Part shown: piece by piece, positions 52,484-60,276 of the stretch
Layout of the letters: the number at the start of each line of letters is the position of its first letter
How positions within the stretch are numbered: the first letter of the stretch is position 1
Source of the DNA: Daejeonella sp. JGW-45
Lineage (GTDB): Bacteria; Bacteroidota; Bacteroidia; Sphingobacteriales; Sphingobacteriaceae
Direction of reading: 5' to 3'
Length of the DNA stretch: 64,000 nucleotides
NCBI RefSeq assembly: GCF_029360805.1
Contig: NZ_JARKNC010000010.1
Coordinates: 733,287-797,286, forward strand
Notes under the pieces: model-generated
Database searches by the model: none
Told to the model about the DNA's origin: nothing
The model's input: the letters and a program-made list of their open reading frames with translations, nothing else
Position numbers and translations under genes: made by a program

Positions 52484-53641
52484 ATGAATGAACGATTAAC
52501 AATTTACATTGTAGGTGATTTCAGATCGGGTGCAGCCGACGGGCTCGCGGAATTTAATTATCAGAATGTGAAACTGCTGGAAGACACTTTTCTGTTTGAG
52601 TTTATTGAATTTAATAGGGCGAATAGCACCGATTATTATCGTAAGGAAACCCGGGAGGGTATAGAAGTGCACTGTTTCGGAATACAAGGTCTGCACGTGT
52701 ATAAACTTTCATCTCTGTTCCGTGATTGGCTGGCGGGCCTGAGTGCAAATAATATGATATTTCATTTAAGTCATATTTGGAATATTAACAACTATCTCAT
52801 AGCCAGACAACTTGTTAAGTTGAACATCCGTTATCTGATCACGCCGCATGATTCTTATGTGTATGGAAGGCTATATAGCAAAAGCAAACCTTTCCTTAAA
52901 CGCCTGTACAGGAAAGCCTTCGTTCGTATTTTTGATAAATATGTATTAGATCACGCCCAAATTGTACATGCGCTGACCGCTCAATGTGTGCCATCGTTGC
53001 GATCAATAACATCTTCGAAAATTTCGGTTGTGGAAAATCAAGTTAAGGATGTCGGGATCTCGCCGACGTTTTCTCAAATTAAGCCTCAGGTGTGTTATAT
53101 TGGAAGGCTGAGTATATTTCAAAAGGGGATTGACCTGGCACTGGCGGCCTTTGCGCACTTTAAAAGTACTTATGGATCTGCCGCATCTTATATACTGGTC
53201 GGACCGGCAGAGAAAGAGGCATCAGAAGCCTGCGGTCTTATTTGTGAAAATTCAGGCCTTACGCTTGATGCAGATGTAGTTCTTACAGGAAAGCTGCCTG
53301 AAAAAGAGAGGAATACAGTTTTGGCTGAATCTAAAGTTTATTTGCAATTGTCCAGATATGAAGGCTTCGGACTGAGCGTTGTCCAGGCATTGTCTGCTTT
53401 TAAACCAGTAGTTGTCTCGACCGGTATACCCATTGGCGGAGTGATTTTGAGTTATAAGGCAGGCTTTGTCGTTCATAATACGCAAGAGGCGTCAGAAGCT
53501 CTCAAAAAGTTATTTTCGATGCCTGCTGACGCGTACGAAGAAATGGCGAAGAATGCCCGGCAATGTTACGAGAAAGAATTTCACCCGGACGTAATTAAAC
53601 CGGAGTTAATAGAGCTTTATGAATCTGTTGTCTCCAAATGA
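52484..53641 (+). CDS. family 4-type glycosyltransferase
   Basis: 385 residues with a GT-B fold. The C-terminal Rossmann part has VCYIGRLSIFQKGIDLALAAF and the donor-binding LAESKVYLQLSRYEGFGLSVVQALSAFKPVV, with the E-x7-E-like element. This is the retaining GT4 pattern. It is on the opposite strand to the rest of the exopolysaccharide genes and overlaps the acyltransferase gene by 4 bp (ATGA), forming a two-gene operon. Confidence 0.88.
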   Translation: MNERLTIYIVGDFRSGAADGLAEFNYQNVKLLEDTFLFEFIEFNRANSTDYYRKETREGIEVHCFGIQGLHVYKLSSLFRDWLAGLSANNMIFHLSHIWNINNYLIARQLVKLNIRYLITPHDSYVYGRLYSKSKPFLKRLYRKAFVRIFDKYVLDHAQIVHALTAQCVPSLRSITSSKISVVENQVKDVGISPTFSQIKPQVCYIGRLSIFQKGIDLALAAFAHFKSTYGSAASYILVGPAEKEASEACGLICENSGLTLDADVVLTGKLPEKERNTVLAESKVYLQLSRYEGFGLSVVQALSAFKPVVVSTGIPIGGVILSYKAGFVVHNTQEASEALKKLFSMPADAYEEMAKNARQCYEKEFHPDVIKPELIELYESVVSK

Positions 53642-54753
53642 ACGAATCAATGGTTGTTCCTAAATATGGCTATTTAAATGCGTTAAGAGGCATTGCAATT
53701 ATCCTTGTCGTTATTCTCCATGTGTCGCAGACTGTAGAGGCTCTTCCACCGGCGGTATTTAAATTGTTGGAAAGAGGTAGCTACGGTGTGCAGTTATTTT
53801 TCATCGCAAGTGCCTATACGATTTTTTTATCCTATGCGCGGAGGAGTCAAATTGAAGGAGAATATCTCATAAAGAACTTTTTTATACGGCGGTTTTTCAG
53901 AATCGCTCCATTATACTATCTCGCTGCAATTTTCTATACAATTTTCTATTATTATCACCCGGATGGTTTTCAGGAGCCTGTAAACGTACTTAAGGTTATC
54001 CCGAGTGTCCTTTTTATAAATGGATTCTTTCCGGGTGCGATTAATTATATCCCGCCGGGAGGATGGTCGGTTGGCGTTGAAATGGCGTTTTATTGCACTG
54101 TTCCTTTTCTTTTTCAAAAGGTCGACTCACTTAAACGCGCTATCCGTTTATTTGCTTTACTTTTCCTGGCCACCATGGTCATTAAGTTCGCGCTCAGGTT
54201 TTTAATGATCTATTTTTTAGATATGAATTACCTCTCAATGGAGGGGTGGACACTTTATTTCTGGTTCCCCAATCAGATCGTGATCTTTTCCTTTGGCATA
54301 ATCCTGTATTTTCTTGTACCGAAGTTTACCTTGAAAAAGCAGTGGCTTGGAGGGATATATCTTTTATTTCTTTTCGCACTGCTTATCCTGTTGTTTATTC
54401 TTAAAGATAAATACGATAGTTACCACGTCATTCCTGAACACGTATTAGCTGCTGCTATTTTTTCAGTTGTATTCCTGATCATGTCTAAAGCAAAAGTGAA
54501 ACTGCTTAATAATCAGGTAACCCGATTTCTGGGTGAAATAAGCTTTAGCCTGTATCTGGTTCATTTTGTGATTGTCTACTTTACGGATAAACTCCTCCTG
54601 GGTTTTACGAATCCGTACGTGGAACTGATGACAAAATTAGTCATCGTGCTATTCTGTGGTGCGATGATATGTTATCTTACCTATACAGGTATTGAAAAAA
54701 GAGGAATTGCGCTTGGCAATCGAATAATTAACAGAAGGATGAATGAACAGTAA
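53638..54753 (+). CDS. membrane acyltransferase (family 3, OafA/NodX-like)
   Basis: 371 residues with about ten membrane helices. Family motifs are present: YLNALRGIAIILVVILHVSQ with the catalytic His region, FFIRRFFRIAPLYYLA and the SFSLYLVHFVIVY segment near the C-terminus. It probably O-acetylates a surface polysaccharide or its lipid-linked intermediate in the inner membrane. It is coupled to the GT4 gene by a 4-bp overlap and converges on the GT2 gene at 54767. Confidence 0.9.
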   Translation: MNESMVVPKYGYLNALRGIAIILVVILHVSQTVEALPPAVFKLLERGSYGVQLFFIASAYTIFLSYARRSQIEGEYLIKNFFIRRFFRIAPLYYLAAIFYTIFYYYHPDGFQEPVNVLKVIPSVLFINGFFPGAINYIPPGGWSVGVEMAFYCTVPFLFQKVDSLKRAIRLFALLFLATMVIKFALRFLMIYFLDMNYLSMEGWTLYFWFPNQIVIFSFGIILYFLVPKFTLKKQWLGGIYLLFLFALLILLFILKDKYDSYHVIPEHVLAAAIFSVVFLIMSKAKVKLLNNQVTRFLGEISFSLYLVHFVIVYFTDKLLLGFTNPYVELMTKLVIVLFCGAMICYLTYTGIEKRGIALGNRIINRRMNEQ

Positions 54754-54766
54754 TAAAGTAAAGTCG

Positions 54767-55660
54767 CTAATGCCCTGAAATATACTCTCGTAATCTTGTG
54801 CTGTGTAGTTTTCCCCGGCTTATAAACGCTTCCAGGATTCCGCCGTCAGCATCTAACCTGCGGGTGGATGTAAAAACCCTGGCCTTCCTGTCAGTAACGA
54901 GTTTCAATTTCCCCGTCTTCATCAGGTTTAGTGCCATCGTCCCATCTTCAGACTCGTCAACAAATGATGATCCCGGTGCATTGTCGAATTTTCTAATGTC
55001 CTTTACCTGAAACCCGCCATTGTTTCTCCCAATTTCGGTGATAAAGCCCATATTGAAACCAAGCACATTTACAAATTCACGTTTTAGTCTTCGCAGCCGG
55101 ATCAGCAATCCTGTGATCTTTTCGTAGAAAAAAAGTATTGGAAGGTCTTCGGTGTTGCGCGGCAGAAAAGAATATCGCCCGTAAACGCCTACAATGTTTG
55201 GGTCTTTACGCATTGGTTTGACCATAAGTTCTATCCAATCCGGCGGGTACAATGTGTCTGAGTCAGCACACAGATGATACTGGCCCCGAGCTTTCGTAAG
55301 ACCCAGTTGTCGGGCAAACGCAATACCCTGCTGCGATTCCGAAAAGTTCCTCACGCCGAGACGTTCAAGTATCTCCTGTGTTTTGTCTGTCGAGTTATTG
55401 TTTACTACGATGATCTCTACCTTATTGGGTATTTGATTTGAAGCGAGCGATGAAAGTGTCCTGAATAAAGTGTCTTCTTCATTCCATGCAGGAATTACCA
55501 CCGATATATCGGGCTCTTCAGTCGTAAAACGGGCCAGGCGGTTCTTAAGTTCCTCTATCAAATTATCGCTCAATTCCTCAAATTTCTTGTGAGAATAAAG
55601 GTGCGGCTTTATCCAGACCGGGAGATTAAAGAAAAATGACATTAGCCTTCCCGCTCCCAT
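54767..55660 (-). CDS. family 2 glycosyltransferase
   Basis: 297 residues. GT-A motifs are DISVVIPAWNEEDTLFRTLSSL, IIVVNNNSTDKTQEIL, HLCADSDTLYPPDWIE (DxD) and DESEDGTMALNLMKTGKL. A start at the internal Met at residue 7 is also possible. It overlaps the acetyltransferase gene by 19 bp and is the last gene of the minus-strand exopolysaccharide operon that begins with the sugar transferase at the right edge. Confidence 0.88.
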   Translation of the reverse strand: MGAGRLMSFFFNLPVWIKPHLYSHKKFEELSDNLIEELKNRLARFTTEEPDISVVIPAWNEEDTLFRTLSSLASNQIPNKVEIIVVNNNSTDKTQEILERLGVRNFSESQQGIAFARQLGLTKARGQYHLCADSDTLYPPDWIELMVKPMRKDPNIVGVYGRYSFLPRNTEDLPILFFYEKITGLLIRLRRLKREFVNVLGFNMGFITEIGRNNGGFQVKDIRKFDNAPGSSFVDESEDGTMALNLMKTGKLKLVTDRKARVFTSTRRLDADGGILEAFISRGKLHSTRLREYISGH

Positions 55661-56259
55661 TTTTTATGTTCAAAATTGTATCTTTTGATAACCCTCGCAG
55701 GATTCCCTGCCGCAACCGAATACTCAGGGATGCTTTTAGTTACCACACTGCCGGCACCTATTACAGAGTGCTTGCCTATGGTGACTCCAGCTGTAATGCA
55801 TGAGTTTGCGCCGATCCAGACGTTGTCTCCCACATCAATCTGTTTGGTTGAGACAGGCTGTTTTACAGGCGGGACCGCCGGGTCTTCGTATCCGTGATTC
55901 ATTCCGGACAGCACCACGTTCTGGGCCAGTATGGTGTTTGAACCAATACTTACGGGTCCGATGATAACATTTCCTACACCGATAAATGTATTATTCCCTA
56001 TGATAATATCACCTACAGCATTGTTTAGCGTCGAAAAGCTTTCGACCACAGAATTAGCCCCTAATTCGAAGTTCCTGAAGGGGAACAGATCGGTTTTGGA
56101 AGGCCTGCGTATAACAGACCCGGATCTGCGTGTATGCTTAAAAGGGTTCAGGAAGACTTTCACCCACCAGCGCGGGCGATATTCGTTGGCTGGGATCAGC
56201 GTCCACAAAGCGAGCTTCTTTAAAGCCGGGTCTGATTTAATTCTCGAAATTACTGACAT
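55642..56259 (-). CDS. left-handed beta-helix O-acetyltransferase
   Basis: 205 residues with hexapeptide repeats (IIIGNNTFIGVGNVIIGPVSIGSNTILAQNVVLSG, then VGDNVWIGANSCITAGVTIGKHSVIGAGSVVT) and the catalytic-type His in MNHGYED. It ends SVAAGNPARVIKRY, as in CatB/sugar O-acetyltransferases. It probably acetylates a sugar nucleotide or glycan in the cytoplasm. It overlaps both neighbours (19 and 23 bp), so it is translationally embedded in the operon. Confidence 0.9.
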   Translation of the reverse strand: MSVISRIKSDPALKKLALWTLIPANEYRPRWWVKVFLNPFKHTRRSGSVIRRPSKTDLFPFRNFELGANSVVESFSTLNNAVGDIIIGNNTFIGVGNVIIGPVSIGSNTILAQNVVLSGMNHGYEDPAVPPVKQPVSTKQIDVGDNVWIGANSCITAGVTIGKHSVIGAGSVVTKSIPEYSVAAGNPARVIKRYNFEHKKWEREG

Positions 56260-57469
56260 CTTTGTTCTGCTGGATATCTAAAATTGCCCCGTAAATTTCA
56301 GCAACACTATTCTCCCATGTATGGGTTGAGGCAAATTCCCTGCGGACCCTTTTAAGTTCCGGGTTATCTTCTCTCAGTGCTTTTTCTATTAATTCTACGT
56401 AATCGTGCGTATTAATAGCAAGATAGCAGTAATTGGCGAAAATTTGCATTGCTTCGGTTTGCGTGGCGACCACGGGTTTTCCCATCGCCAGGTATTCGTC
56501 TATTTTTCTTGGATAATTTCCTTCGGTAACGGCGTTTAATGATTGAGGATTTAAGCATACATCGAAGGCTTCGATGTATAGAGGCAGTTCATCAAGTTCT
56601 TTTGGCCCTGTAAAGAATATGTTTTTGTAGGTATGCAGTCCCGAATTTTTAAAAACATCGTCTTCCGGACCAACAAGCACGACGGACCACTCCGGCCGGC
56701 TGAGTGCAATGTGTTCGATGATCTTAATATTTATACGTATGCTTTGCAGGGCCCCGACATAGCCTATAACAGGCCCGGTCACATTTTTAAGGTCTGAAGG
56801 TGTTTGCTTAGAATCTGACGGAATAAAAATGCTTAGATCACATCCTTGTCCGACATTATATGACCGTTCATTATATTGCTTGCAATACCTGGCAAGGAAA
56901 CTGGAATTTGCTACACAAACGTCACTCCCTGCAATAAGTTTAGGCTCGAGCCTTCGTCCGTGCCTCGACCAATAATCAACTCCGAGCAGGAAGTCTCTCG
57001 AGTAATATATGCTTACAGTTGATTTGAGAAGCTCCCTGAGATGGAAGCTTCGAAATATATCGTTATCATTAAACAGAATTATATTATTAAACTGCAATTT
57101 GTGGAGAGCGCGCTCAATGCATCCTGCAAAGGTTTTATTGTTACGACGGTTAAGTTTGTCAAAAAGCCAGGGCAGGCGGATCCAGTTTATAGACTCAATT
57201 ATTTTTTCCGGATAAAGCTCCCATATATTGTGCGCTACTTTTCTCAATCCATCTTCTTGCCCGCGGACAATTTTTATACGCTTACGCACTTTTTCATCAG
57301 TACCTTGCGTAAGATAAGTTTTCCTATCCAGGGGTGAGTTTACATAGAGAACCCGGTTTGATTTTGAAAACACAAGTGCGATGTTCTTGCAATTACTGCC
57401 CAGGTCGACATCCCACGGCTGTAATCCTACGATAACAATATCTCTTTTCTGAAGGCTAGGCTTGTTCAT
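56237..57469 (-). CDS. GT-B glycosyltransferase (family 1/4-like)
   Basis: 410 residues. The N-terminal half resembles WsaF/TagB-like GT-B enzymes (DIVIVGLQPWDVDLGSNCKNIALVFSKSN). The C-terminal half has GYVGALQSIRINIKIIEHIA, SVVLVGPEDDVFK and LNAVTEGNYPRKIDEYLAMGKPVVATQTE as the nucleotide-sugar site. It overlaps the polymerase gene by 14 bp and the acetyltransferase gene by 23 bp. Confidence 0.87.
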   Translation of the reverse strand: MNKPSLQKRDIVIVGLQPWDVDLGSNCKNIALVFSKSNRVLYVNSPLDRKTYLTQGTDEKVRKRIKIVRGQEDGLRKVAHNIWELYPEKIIESINWIRLPWLFDKLNRRNNKTFAGCIERALHKLQFNNIILFNDNDIFRSFHLRELLKSTVSIYYSRDFLLGVDYWSRHGRRLEPKLIAGSDVCVANSSFLARYCKQYNERSYNVGQGCDLSIFIPSDSKQTPSDLKNVTGPVIGYVGALQSIRINIKIIEHIALSRPEWSVVLVGPEDDVFKNSGLHTYKNIFFTGPKELDELPLYIEAFDVCLNPQSLNAVTEGNYPRKIDEYLAMGKPVVATQTEAMQIFANYCYLAINTHDYVELIEKALREDNPELKRVRREFASTHTWENSVAEIYGAILDIQQNKDVSNFEN

Positions 57470-58886
57470 TCGTTTGCTTCCTCTTTTCCAAATCCAGGCG
57501 GAGTGTAATGTTGATCAGTGCCACGACCAAATAAAAATATACGTTAGTTGGGAACTGCACCAGGGCTTCCTGGGGGTAGTTGCCGATATTCAATGCAAAA
57601 ACTATAAGCGTCATCGCTAAGCAATAGCTTTTGAGTTCAAGGTCTTTGATTAAGTAATAATTGTTGATTCCCGTTTTAAGTATTATGAACATCAATGTGC
57701 AGAATAGAAGCAGGCCTACCCATCCAAGCTCAACGGCAACCCTTACGTATCCACTGTCGGGAGGAAACGACGCCAGGAATGAACCAGGAGAAAATTTAGC
57801 TCCCCACACCCCCGTCGACCCAAGACCTCCGCCCATAGGATGGCTTTGAATATAGGGCTGTATCATTTTCTGGTTATTGGCCCTCACACTAAAGGACGCA
57901 TCTTCTGAGGGTTTGAAGGCAGACTGGAACCTGTAGAGGGTTTGATTGCTGGTGGGAATACTGATCAGAACAAAAATCACGATTGCCCCAAGTGCAGTAA
58001 GTATAAGAACCTTCTTGTTGAAGATGAGCACAGCAAGTAATACCATTGCAGCGGGAAATAGAACATAAGCTCCCCGCGTGCCTGAGTATATCATGTTAAG
58101 GAGAAAAAAGCCAGCCATGATTGCAAGCAGCCATTTTTTTTTAACAGACAAGGGGCCGAATATTAGCCCTATACATAGTAATGCGCTTATAACCATGTTA
58201 TATGAGAAGGCAACCGGGTCGGAGAAGATGGAAAACTTCCTCCACACGCCTCCAATAAATAATAAGTTTGCGATCAGGGGGTCTGAATTAAGGTAGTTCT
58301 CTTCAAAACTAAAAAAGCCAAAGTGCTGTTGTTTGAAACCATACATTGCGGCGAAGACGCTCAGCCCCAGCCATACCTTTATGATAAGCCGCAGGAACTC
58401 GCGGGTGCGAATATGATAACTAAATATGAAATAGGTTAGCATGATGATCGCGACGCTGCGGATAGTGTACATCCATGCCATGCGCGAGCCACCGCTTGGA
58501 TTGATTATCTGTAGAAAATTATAAAGAATCCATAATATAATTACGGTGCTTATCGGTCCTCTGAGAATTGTCCAGTCCGGCTTATATTTTTGTTGAATGA
58601 ACATGCCCAGAATTAGCAGCGCGAGAAGTCCATCCATCAGTGTGCCCAATGGAAATGCAGTAAGATTCATGCGCATAATCCACATGATCAGGTATGCGGC
58701 GACAAGTAAGACAATGGTACCGAATCTGGGATGAGCAATAACGCCGTAAAGCACCGGGAGCCCTATAGCACCTGTCAGAATAAGTGCGCCAGCCTTTATA
58801 CCACCCTGGTAAATCAGCAGCGCTGAGCCGACAGAAAAAATCAGCAACAGAATGGCTATGAAGGCTTTGGTATAATTGTTTTTCAT
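57456..58886 (-). CDS. O-antigen ligase/polymerase-family (Wzy-like) membrane protein
   Basis: 476 residues with about 12 membrane helices. The large periplasmic loop between about 310 and 370 carries FSVRANNQKMIQPYIQSHPM followed by GGGLGSTGVW, which is the Wzy_C/O-antigen-ligase signature. In a gene set with flippase and chain-length protein it is most likely the Wzy polymerase of the exopolysaccharide. It is separated from the GT2 gene at 59089 by a small membrane-protein ORF. Confidence 0.9.
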   Translation of the reverse strand: MKNNYTKAFIAILLLIFSVGSALLIYQGGIKAGALILTGAIGLPVLYGVIAHPRFGTIVLLVAAYLIMWIMRMNLTAFPLGTLMDGLLALLILGMFIQQKYKPDWTILRGPISTVIILWILYNFLQIINPSGGSRMAWMYTIRSVAIIMLTYFIFSYHIRTREFLRLIIKVWLGLSVFAAMYGFKQQHFGFFSFEENYLNSDPLIANLLFIGGVWRKFSIFSDPVAFSYNMVISALLCIGLIFGPLSVKKKWLLAIMAGFFLLNMIYSGTRGAYVLFPAAMVLLAVLIFNKKVLILTALGAIVIFVLISIPTSNQTLYRFQSAFKPSEDASFSVRANNQKMIQPYIQSHPMGGGLGSTGVWGAKFSPGSFLASFPPDSGYVRVAVELGWVGLLLFCTLMFIILKTGINNYYLIKDLELKSYCLAMTLIVFALNIGNYPQEALVQFPTNVYFYLVVALINITLRLDLEKRKQTNEQA

Positions 58887-58903
58887 CCCCCGGATTGTTG
58901 TCT

Positions 58904-59032
58904 TTATAGAAAAACGATTTTAACAAAGAAGAAAAAAACACTGATAAACGAGATAATAATCGCGATGATCCGGGTCAGATTCTGAACCTGCTCTTGCTTC
59001 GTTTTTCTAATCTTTAGATCGACTGTTTTCAC
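58904..59032 (-). CDS. 42-residue single-helix membrane protein
   Basis: A short reading frame missed by length cut-offs: GTG at 59032 to TAA at 58904-58906. It begins MKTVDLKIRKTKQEQVQNLT, continues into one hydrophobic helix (RIIAIIISFISVFFFFVKIV) and ends FL. A basic N-terminus with one helix suggests an N-in membrane microprotein. It lies between the polymerase and GT2 genes on the same strand, with 17 and 56 bp gaps, so it may be a small accessory component of the exopolysaccharide machine. Confidence 0.6.
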   Translation of the reverse strand: MKTVDLKIRKTKQEQVQNLTRIIAIIISFISVFFFFVKIVFL

Positions 59033-59088
59033 GGATAATAGATTTTATAAGTGTTGATGGCAAATACTGGATAATCACAAATTCTTAT

Positions 59089-60276
59089 CTAGCGAGTGTT
59101 TTCCAGCTTTGATGTATAGGTATGGTGGGTGCTCGGGGGCCGCTTGCTCACGGTTTTGATTTTAAATAGTGATACTATCTGGTAAAAGATAAACTTTGGG
59201 ATGCTGGTCAGCGATCGATAGATTTTGCGGTCAACCGCAGTGTTAGCCATTGCTATTGCGAAACCAATTATAAAGGATGCTAAAGCGAAAAGCCAAAGCA
59301 CCGCCGCCAGGCCAGATCCTAAAAGCAGGTTGATCAGCATGAACGTAAAAGAAAGAATCAGGAAGATAAACAGCGGTGGTCTCAGTAAAACAATTCCGAA
59401 TAGAAACTGGTTCCATTGCAGGGATTTCAGACCAGAATAAATGAGCGTAAAGCCAAACGAGAAATATCTGAACCAGGTTTGGATCCACCGCGAGCGCTGA
59501 TTTACTAATTGAGCGCGTTCGGCAGTTTTTTCATCGTAAACGATAGCTTCCGGGATAAATGCAATCCTAAGCCCCTTTTTTACAAGTGCAAATTGTAAAA
59601 CCTTATCGAAACCTGCTCCGGTAATATTATGATCATCCAAAAATGATTTATAAATATCTGTCGTAAACGCCATTCCTGATCCGGAAAGGGTGGCAGACGA
59701 CCCCAGTCTGAACAGGATTTTCCCGTCATAGAAATGATAATATATGTCTCTTGCTGCATCCAGGCAGGCGTAAGTGGTATTTAGATTTTTCGCCAGTCTT
59801 CTTCCCTGGACGGCATCAAACCCTTGCTTGAATCCTTTTTCCATTTCGTTAAGAAACTCTGGATGGACGATATTATCGCTGTCAATTATTGTGATCCTGT
59901 TATGTTCACGTTTAAAGTGTTGAATTGCATATAAATGAGATTTTGTATTGCTTGCAAGAATTTGCTCCGGGTGTAAGACGATAACACGGGTATCGGTGAT
60001 GCCCAGACCGGAAATGTCACAATTGTCTGCAACAACATATACCAGATAGCGTTCGTAATTAACCTTAAGAATTGAACTAATGACATCGGGCAATTGCCCG
60101 GTATATTTAAATGCTGTTACGATAACAGCGTAGTCGCCATTTTTATGGACCGTGCTATTCAGCCGGATTGGTTTTACAAGGCAATAAGCAAGGAACAGCA
60201 GCAGTGGTACTACAAGATTATATCCAACAGTCAGCTGGACAAAAATCCATAGGTAGTCTGTTAATTCTTCTAACAT
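59089..60276 (-). CDS. membrane family 2 glycosyltransferase
   Basis: 395 residues. An N-terminal membrane helix (LTVGYNLVVPLLLFLAYCL), then a GT-A domain with NGDYAVIVTAFKYTGQLPDVI, RITIIDSDNIVHPEFLNEM (DxD) and QRSRWIQTWFRYFSF, the QxxRW-type acceptor element of processive GT2 enzymes. C-terminal membrane helices follow. Its ATG shares one base with the stop of the chain-length gene (TAATG). Confidence 0.9.
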   Translation of the reverse strand: MLEELTDYLWIFVQLTVGYNLVVPLLLFLAYCLVKPIRLNSTVHKNGDYAVIVTAFKYTGQLPDVISSILKVNYERYLVYVVADNCDISGLGITDTRVIVLHPEQILASNTKSHLYAIQHFKREHNRITIIDSDNIVHPEFLNEMEKGFKQGFDAVQGRRLAKNLNTTYACLDAARDIYYHFYDGKILFRLGSSATLSGSGMAFTTDIYKSFLDDHNITGAGFDKVLQFALVKKGLRIAFIPEAIVYDEKTAERAQLVNQRSRWIQTWFRYFSFGFTLIYSGLKSLQWNQFLFGIVLLRPPLFIFLILSFTFMLINLLLGSGLAAVLWLFALASFIIGFAIAMANTAVDRKIYRSLTSIPKFIFYQIVSLFKIKTVSKRPPSTHHTYTSKLENTR

